The notes beneath the pieces are model-generated. The model made no database searches and was not told the origin of the DNA. It worked only from the letters and a program-made list of their open reading frames with translations. A stretch of 64,000 nucleotides of DNA from Waltergamsia citrina (lineage: Eukaryota > Ascomycota > Sordariomycetes > Hypocreales > Bionectriaceae): the NCBI GenBank assembly GCA_022814615.1, contig JAKLNE010000010.1:496001-560000 (forward strand). The letters are read 5' to 3'. The translations under genes and the position numbers were made by a program. Below are positions 56,811-64,000 of the stretch, in pieces. Each line of letters opens with the position of its first letter. Positions within the stretch are counted from its first letter, which is position 1.

Positions 56811-58104
56811 TTGTCGACCAGTGCTGAATGGGTAAGGTAAATCGATGGTAATGCCATTACTACTACTACCTATACTTGTAAAAGCTTAACCCTACCGTAC
56901 CCACGAGACATTGTCTCAGTATCAACCAATAATGGCTGGAACCAAACCAACATCTGGATCATCAATCACGGTTCCTGCATTTCAATTTACTATACGTCAC
57001 TACCCGCATCGAGTCTCCGGAAGAGGAACCGATTACCAGCCAAGAGATGATCGGGTGATAAGCGAAGCAGAGCTCGAGCACATCCAGGCACAATGACATT
57101 CATTGTCACAGCCCTACGAGTTGCAACCCGCCGCCACTCACTGCAGCACCTGCAGACACAGACACCTGCAAGGTCTCCGAGGCTCTGTAAGACGGGCAAC
57201 GACCGCTAACTCTCCGATCCCTCCAGCGTTCAGGGACCGCCGAAGCCAGGGGTCCCCCCCTAGAGCCTGCACTACCTAGTAATTAATCGCTGCAATACAG
57301 GCTTTACTGCAAGTCGTAAGCATCAGCCTCAACGGCTTGCACTGCCTCGCCGCTTTTTGCATCACCAAGAATCATGTCACTTTTGTCACCAAACATCGAT
57401 TTCATCATGCATTAAACTGCCCTTGATCGAAGCACCCGCGTACTCGGGTTCGCCACCCTATCGATCGCTCAGATTATATACATAAACGACCCTGCCCCTC
57501 CCGCTTGTCCCCTTGTCCCCTTGTTCAGCGGTCTTTTCGGAGTTTATCGACCCTTATTTTTTCACCGTTCTATTTTCGTTTATCATGGCCAGCGTCATCG
57601 TCTCCTAGCCAGACAAGCTCGCGTGACTTTATTCGATATGAAAGTTGACAAGTCTTCGCCCATCAATCCCTCTTTCTAAATAAGCAATGTGACAGCGTCT
57701 TCAAGGGCATTACGTGGCTGGCTTACCTTGGAGTGCCTCGGCGCTTACGAGTTGTCTACCTTCTTTGAATCAGCCAAGTGGCTACCCTATCCGCGACAAG
57801 TCCATGATCGTCTACGATGATTGCGCGTTCATTATTCCTTGCGAAGGGAAGAAGAATTTCAAAGATGATTAATATGAATACACTATCAATTAACTATTCA
57901 ATATTCACAAAACATGTGTCCCCCGAAATGAGCGTTCTTGTTAAACCCACGCAGAAAAACGCCAATTAAATTACTGACCAAAACAACCAACCCAAAGTTC
58001 CATGCAAATTACAACAAAGAAAACACCAATTCTCATAAACAGAGTACCTCTATCGACATTGAAGCCGTCTTCCGACTTCAAATGATTTTTGTTCTTTCGG
58101 ATAT

Positions 58105-60895
58105 TTACAGCATGAACAAAGCGACGCCAGCAGCCGCAATAGCGGCCTCGAGTGCACCGCCGACGCGTCCAGCCGCCGCGGTGGGAATGGCAGGAGGCTT
58201 CTGTGTGGGAGTGGGAGTGGGGGAGGGAGTGCTGCCAGGGCTTGTGGGTACCTGGATGGAGGTGGTCCAGGTAGGAGGGCCGACAGGGTCGGGCTGCTCA
58301 GGAGTCTCTGGTTCTTCAGGATTCTCGGGCTGCTCTGGCTCCTCAGGAGTCTCTGGCTTGCCAGGCTTGTCGGGCTCACCAGGTTGCTCTGGCTCGTCGG
58401 GCTGTTCTGGCTCGTCAGGCTCGTCAGGGTTCTCGGGTTCCTCAGGGTTACCAGGCTCATTAGGTTCACCAGGTTGCTCGGGCTCCTCTGGGGTTTCAGG
58501 TTCCTCAGGCTTGCCAGGCTCCTCTGGCTCCTTAGGATTCTCGGGCTCCTCAGGCTTGCCAGGCTTGTCAGGTTCACCAGGTTGCTCTGGCTCGCCGGGC
58601 TGCTCTGGCTCGCCGGGTACTGGAGCAGTCGGCTCAGGCTCGTCAGGTTCTTCAGTGCTGCTGACGGGGCAGACAGTGGTGGAAATGGGAATAGACTGAG
58701 TGATGGTGGTGGTTCCGCCGTTAGGACAGTCAGGCTCCTCAGGAGGACACTCTGTCTTGGTGATACAAGTGGTAGAATAGACAGTGGAGGTGGTCATCTC
58801 TGTGGTCTCCGGAGGGGCAGTGGTCTCGGGGAGCTCAGTGCCAGAGGTGATGGGGATGGTTACAGTGTTTGAGGGCTCATCAGGATTTCCAGGCTCTTCG
58901 GGCTCGTCGGGGTTCTCTGGCCCGTCAGGCTCACCAGGAGTTCCAGGCTCTTCAGGCTCGTCAGGCTCATCGGGGTTCTCTGGCTCCCCAGGCTCGTCAG
59001 GAGTCCCAGGCTCCTCAGGCTCATCGGGAGTATCAGTAGGCTCCTCTGGCTCTTCAGCGGTGCTTGTGACCGGACACACAGTCGTGGAGATGGCGATAGA
59101 ACTGGTGATTGTGGTCGTCCCACCGTTGGGGCAGTCTGGGACATCCGGAGGGCACTCCGTCTGTGTAATGCAGGTAGTGGAGTACACGGTCGAAGTAGTC
59201 ATCTCGGTGTTCTCAGGTGGGGCCGTGGTGTCGGGAAGCTCCGTGCCGGAGGTAGGCGGGGGAACGATCACGGTGCCTGTGGGCTCGTCTGGTTCTCCAG
59301 GCTCACCAGGAGTCTCAGTAGGCTCGTCTGGTTCCCCGGGCTCACCAGGGGTCTCAGTAGGCTCTTCCGGCTCTCCAGGCTCACCGGGAGTATCTGTAGG
59401 GCCCTCAGGCTCATCAGGCTCATCGGTGGTGCTGGTGATGGGGCAGACGGTAGTGGAGACGGGGATGGTGTTCGTAATGGTGGTGGTGCCGCCATTCGGA
59501 CAATCAGGGGTATCAGGGGGGCACTCCGTCTGGGTGATGCAAGTGGTGGTCCAGATGGTGGAGGTAGTGTACTCCGTGGTGCCACTTTCGGGCTCCGTAG
59601 TGATGGGAATGCTTGGGGTAGGAGTGGGAGAGGTAGTTGTGCGACTCTTGGAAGTAGTAGTGTCTGAAGGAGTGTCTGAAGGAGTGTCTGTGGGAGTATC
59701 AGGGAGAGTGTTGGTAGGAGTGTCATATGTAGGCACGGGCGGTGTTGTCTTGGTGCACTCCTCATCCGTGCAAGTGGTCAAGGTCTTGGTATCTGTCTCT
59801 GTCTCCGTGCAGGTCGAGCAGTCGCTGGTGGGAGTATCAGTTGGCAAGTCGTAAGTAGGCGTGTCGGGTGGGCCTGTGGTTTGGTTGCATTCCTCTTCAG
59901 TGCAAGTGGTGACAGTCTTGGTGTCCGTCTCTGTCTCTGTGCAGGTGGAACAGTCACTCGTGGGACTATCAGTTGGAGTATCAGTTGGCAGGTCGTAAGT
60001 AGGCGTGTCGGGTGGGCCTGTGGTCTGAGTGCATTCCTCTTCAGTGCAAGAAGTGACGGTCTCAGCATCTGTCTCAGTCTCCGTCTCCGTGCAAGTGGTG
60101 CAGGTCTCCGGAGGTGGAGTGTTTGTGGGAGGGTTGTAGTCCGTTGTCTTGGTACACTCCTTTTCGGTGCATGTTGTCACTGTCTTCGTGTCGGTCTCCG
60201 TCTCGGTGCAAGTTGTGCATGTTCCCGGAGGTGGAGTGTTTGTGGGAGGGTTATAGTCCGTGGTCTTGGTGCACTCTTCCTCGGTGCATGTTGTCACAGT
60301 CTCCGTGTCGGTCACCGTCTCTGTGCAAGTGGTGCAGGGAGTCGGGGTATGCGTGGGCTGCTCATAGTCCGAAGTCTTGGAACAGTGCTTCCCAGTACAT
60401 GTGGTCACAGTTTCGGAGTCAGTCTCGGTCTCTGTGCAAGTGGTGCACGGGGTTGGTGTGTGGGTGGGCTGTTCGTAGCCTGTAGACTCTGAACAGTGCT
60501 TCCCAGTACACGTAGTCAAGGTTTGGCTATCGCTTTCTGACTCCGTATCTGTGCACGTAGTGCAAGGAGGTTCGTACGTAGGTTGCTCATACGTGGGCTT
60601 GTCGGCCGTAGAGGTGTGCTTCTCGCTTGTGGTGGGGGTGTGACAAGTTGTGCACTCCTCCGACTCTGTCTCACTGTAGGTGGGCTGCGGAGGAGGTTCA
60701 TAAGGCTGCGATGTCTCGGTTGTAGGTGCCGTAGGGGTGGTGGGTACATCGGGGAGGCAATAGCTAGGGAACGGGTCAGTACGCAGAATTGAATAGGACC
60801 ACTCGTGTATGTACTTACTACCCAGTGCACTTTGGAGGATCGGTGGCCGAGGCGAGGCCAGCCGCCATGGCGAGCAAGGAGTAGGCAGGCTTCAT
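58105..60895 (-). CDS. GPI-anchored surface protein with tandem Cys/Thr modules
   Basis: Exons 60895-60819 and 60763-58105 give 911 residues; the donor was taken as GTAAGT at 60818. A signal peptide (MKPAYSLLAMAAGLASA) starts it, and a C-terminal hydrophobic tail ('ALEAAIAAAGVALFML') after small residues is a GPI-anchor signal. Residues about 80-400 contain seven tandem units of 37-48 residues, each with C-x4-C (CTGKHC, CTEEEC) and C-x2-C (CTTC, CSTC) in Thr/Pro/Glu-rich sequence. Three copies of a module with 'ITQTECPPDTPDCPNGGTTT' and 'STTVCP' follow, separated by Pro/Glu/Gly-rich spacers. This layout is typical of cell-wall adhesin-like proteins with heavy O-glycosylation. The ligand is unknown. 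The spacers are prone to length change. Confidence 0.9.
58280..60560. repeat. Tandem repeats within the GPI-protein gene
   Basis: Three repeat classes: Pro/Glu spacers (about 58290-58640, 58870-59050, 59270-59410), the CPPDxPDCPNGG module three times (about 58650-58805, 59060-59220, 59430-59585), and Cys/Thr units (about 59640-60560). Strand-opposite long frames over this region are artefacts of the composition. Confidence 0.85.
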
Positions 60896-63105
60896 CGTGA
60901 AACGATCGCCCTTTGGGATGTTCGAAAGAGAAAGATTGTGTGATAGTACAATGAATAAGAAAAAGAATGAAACAAATTATGGGGGTAGATACACCAAAGA
61001 AAGATAGGCAGGGAGCCTGCTGAATAGCGAAAGTGATTCGACTATCTAGAGCGAATGTGACAAGGGCAAGGAAAGGTTGTAAAACGAAACGAGTATCAGA
61101 GAGATCGGCCGCGGGTGGCACGAGGTTGCCATCCGTTCTTATAAGTCGGGAGAAACGGCAGACGACATGAGTACGAAAGCATAGGCGCTTCGTCTTTGTC
61201 CATAACCTACCGATGAAGCGTCTCCATCCATTGCGCCTGCTCTACTGTCCCTTTCATCCCAGGTTGATGCTCGTACAAAGGTGGAATATTCCGACATGGC
61301 CAAGGCACGTACCACTAATACGATTGGCGTGTGGCCCCCGATTCGGCCGGCGTCTAGAGTGGGTGGCTTCCGTGGGCGTCGATTGGCTGGCAAGCCACCA
61401 GCCGCCGTTGCTTGGCGTCTAGCACGCGGCCAACCGCCAGCGCTGGGAAACGTGAAACATTCAAACGTGCAGGTAAACGATGATCAATGGCCTGTCAATG
61501 GGCTCCGCCGCTGCCCTCGTCCACCGTTACCTGCCCTCTTACCATCGTCCGCTAGCCAAACACAGCCGCCTGAGGAGATGAGGTGCCCTTGCAGGTGGGT
61601 AAAAGCGCGCCCATTCAGACCCGCCCGATGCCATTCAGTTGCCCTCCACGGTTCTATTCTCAGTATTGTGCCTGAAGCTCAAGCCGGATAGGCGCCCGAG
61701 CCCGCGCTTAGAAACGTCAACAGAACCCCATGTGGTCTTTCATTGTCGGTGCGCCTCATCCAATAGATTGCCCTGTAAAGCAGGCGACCATGCCACAATC
61801 GGCAATGTAAGGAATGTTTAAGCTTCTTCCGTCCCGTTTTTCCTTAAAAAGAACGTCTGTGCCTGTGGCTTTTTCTTTGACAGTTCTGTTCATGGTGGCG
61901 CCAAAGCCTGTTAGAGGCACCGACTCCAGGCCGGTTGACTTCTCCTTGCGTCACGAACGGCACATCCGCAGCTCCTTCAAGATGACCAGCGGAAGTTGCA
62001 CAAAGAGATTCAACTACACAGCCCGCCGAAAAAGTACCGCACTAGTAAATATTGCGATCCGATCATGCACTTGTCGCTTGTGTATCCAAGCATAAGTGTT
62101 CCCACTCGGATCGATCGGCCGGACAGACATATCCCTGCTTACGCAACAATGAATGAACATCGTTAACATGAATATGAGATGTACTCTTCAGCCTCAATAA
62201 GCACTAAAAAAAAATCCATCGTTTGCTAGACGCCACTGTTAGTCGGAGGGCCCGAAATGAATGAAGTTGTTGAGAATTTTTGTAATCAAACCATACAGTA
62301 GTGCATCCGATCACTGCTGCTAAGACCAATTTGAGAGTCCAGACTGCGAAACCAGATCGCCGGATTGATCCTAACGTAGAAAATTTACGATTCTGACTTC
62401 ATGGTGATCTAACATGGTGTTCGCTTGCATTCTTCCTTGCCGCGCCCTCACCCTAGTGATGTGATATGTCTGTGTTAGCGGCGAAGACTCGGCCGCGCGC
62501 TTTCAGCAACGCTGCTATCATTTCTCTGGGCATCTTTGGCTGTTCTCATGGCGTCCAGATTATGACAAAGAACACCTGTGGAGAGAATATCTCGTTATGA
62601 GACAACGCAGCTCCCATTCACTCACCCGGTTTGTGAGATTGGGCATTCTTTGGGAGGCTTAATCAAAGTACGTTAGCAATTGTCGTCATCTCCTGTCAAT
62701 GTTTAAGACAATACACAACGCTGAACAGAAGAGCAAAGACTGGGAATCTCCCCGAGGTGGTGAACGACCGGAGGTGAAAGTGGACATACGCTGAGCTATG
62801 TGTGTGTATGACACTTATGACAGTTCTGTTTTAAATAAGTATTCGAATTTTATGTTGAGTTTAGGTGTTTTTCATTTAATAAAGTTAATGAAAGTAATAT
62901 ATACAAAACTAGATTTATCATTTAAACATGATTTTTAAACAAAATAATAGCGTTAAAATTTAGGTATCGCTCTACTTGCTGTAGGAGTCAAATTATGATT
63001 AGGCTCTTCAACCCAACTTGCGTTGTCTGATTGTTCTATGATATAGTAAACTTTCAAATTCTTCAGCAATTGGTCTAGTCTTGCTTTCACTTATTCAAGT
63101 TAAGA

Positions 63106-63136
<31 letters not shown>

Positions 63137-64000
63137 GCAAGGAGGCGAGATGTGAATCTACATAATTGAGCAGCTTGTGCAGAGTCAATAGTGTCTTCGA
63201 GCTTTTCTTTCTTACTCTGCTCTAGCCATTTCTCGGGATGGATGAACTGAGCTGCAATAGGAGGCTCACTGTATCCTGGTTTTGCAGATGACAAAGCCTC
63301 TTTAATCTGAATACTTTAATCCTCTCGTTCGCATAAGCTATAGTTTACTCATTTGCAGTTCCTAGAATCTGAAGTATCATATAGACTCCGTTTCAAGCAA
63401 AGGAGATTCCGATGTTGACTTCTCCACCAAGTTTGATTCCGCGAATGATATATCCATCACTAGGTTAGGGTCGAGAATAGAAGGTCCTGGAATATTTAAG
63501 AACGAACGTCCATTAATTTTCCCATAGGCCTTTTAGAGAAAACTCTAGCACTTCCTCGTGCTCTTAAGGTCTTGCCGATGCTTAGTGCTTTAGTAGTTCG
63601 ATAACACAAAAGGATGCGGGCGAATGACGTATGATCGACTGTAGCGTAGCTGAAACTATATTATCTTGTTCGCTCGATCGGGGTCCAACGTTGATGATAA
63701 GTAGTATCTTCGGCAAGAATCCATTCTTTCACAGGAACCATTGGATTCAAGAGTTCCCGGAGAATATAGCTGGCAGAATTAGTATAAAATTGAAAAGTTA
63801 AGAGAATAGCATACATTCAGAATGAACATGTTATATGTGAAGTAAGACAGATCATTCTTTGAAAGGTTCTCTTTCCAAGCATGAGATGCAATTTTTTCTG
63901 TTAGGAAGACGAAGAATTTGTGCGCTATGAGAGTGGAATGCAAGCTCGAAAACAACTGAAAAGTAGCAGGCCTAGTAATAAGTTAGTGTAGGCGAAGTCT
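60896..64000. other. Right-edge gene-free stretch, A/T-rich at the end
   Basis: The first ~250 bp are the promoter of the GPI-protein gene. The rest has only short frames without features. From about 62800 it becomes strongly A/T-rich with a 27-T run. A 64-codon minus-strand frame at 63100-63294 ends in the lysines encoded by that run; it has some protein-like character (WLEQSKKEKLEDTIDSAQAA) but no family. It is not called as a gene. Confidence 0.45.
63110..63136. repeat. Poly-T tract (27 T)
   Basis: Uninterrupted run of 27 T in an A/T-rich region; on the minus strand it follows a short protein-like frame as poly-A. It could mark the 3' end of an old retrotransposed sequence, which is only a guess. 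Confidence 0.9.

Larger units (their letters stand above)
55334..58104. other. Gene-free stretch with several inverted repeats
   Basis: Holds the ankyrin gene promoter, then A/T- and C-rich unique sequence. Notable are a direct repeat and hairpin near 55786-55865 and a 20-bp perfect palindrome at 56791-56810. Around 57470-57600 a promoter-like CT-rich tract with a TATA-like TATATACATAAA (about 57475) leads to an ATG (57584) that meets TAG after seven codons. No gene is supported. Confidence 0.45.

Noticed and set aside
57938..58699. Plus-strand frame with many 'GSSG' repeats
   Set aside because: Antisense of the Pro/Glu spacer; the composition mirrors the real protein.
58784..59854. Long plus-strand frame (356 codons) rich in Gly, Ser and Val
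   Set aside because: It is the antisense of the GPI-protein repeats; repeats free of stops on one strand often keep the other open. The minus strand has the signal peptide, intron and GPI signal.
61281..61691. Plus-strand 136-codon frame rich in Arg and Pro
   Set aside because: GC-rich chance frame without motif, in the upstream region of the GPI-protein gene.

Overview
The window looks like a nuclear contig from a filamentous ascomycete (Pezizomycotina), most likely a sordariomycete. The reasons are short introns (about 54-90 nt) with GT...AG ends and CTAAC/CTGAC-like branch sites, monocistronic genes on both strands, and fungus-typical families: an RNA-silencing RdRP, a HET-domain protein, a Gpr1/Fun34/YaaH transporter, a Dal5-like MFS carrier, a CDH-type cytochrome and a GPI-anchored repeat protein. 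The species cannot be fixed from the sequence alone. Exon joins below were worked out by hand from splice signals and reading phase.

Layout. 0-6 kb: a CENP-B/pogo-type DNA-binding protein (-), a five-exon acetate/ammonium-type transporter (-) and a low-complexity membrane-tethered protein (+). 6-19 kb: a zinc-cysteine F-box membrane protein (-), a three-exon RNA-dependent RNA polymerase (-), an EthD plus alpha/beta-hydrolase fusion (+), a HET-domain protein (-) and a small F-box-like protein (-). 19-31 kb: a nucleotidyltransferase-like protein (+), then a gene-poor stretch with a cysteine-rich secreted protein (-), a two-exon membrane protein on the strand opposite a longer misleading ORF (-), a 2EXR-type protein (+) and a 90-residue two-exon protein (+).

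31-48 kb holds the metabolic genes: a GMC alcohol oxidase-like enzyme (-), a short-chain dehydrogenase (+), nine-exon ADE4 (amidophosphoribosyltransferase, -), flavohemoglobin (-), a metallophosphoesterase (+) and a Dal5-type transporter (-). AT-rich gaps here carry two decayed coding remnants whose in-frame stops are TAG. 48-64 kb: a long gene-poor gap, a stand-alone secreted AA8 (CDH-type) cytochrome (+), a large ankyrin-repeat protein (-), a 911-residue GPI-anchored threonine/proline-rich protein built of tandem cysteine modules (-), and about 3 kb without a supported gene that turns AT-rich at the end.

The genes are mostly independent housekeeping and accessory loci rather than one pathway. 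No biosynthetic backbone gene (PKS, NRPS, terpene synthase), intact transposon, tRNA, rRNA or CRISPR array was seen. The best candidates for new biology are the tandem-module surface protein, the small cysteine-rich secreted protein, the stand-alone AA8 cytochrome, the EthD-hydrolase fusion, and small spliced genes that a plain ORF scan misses.
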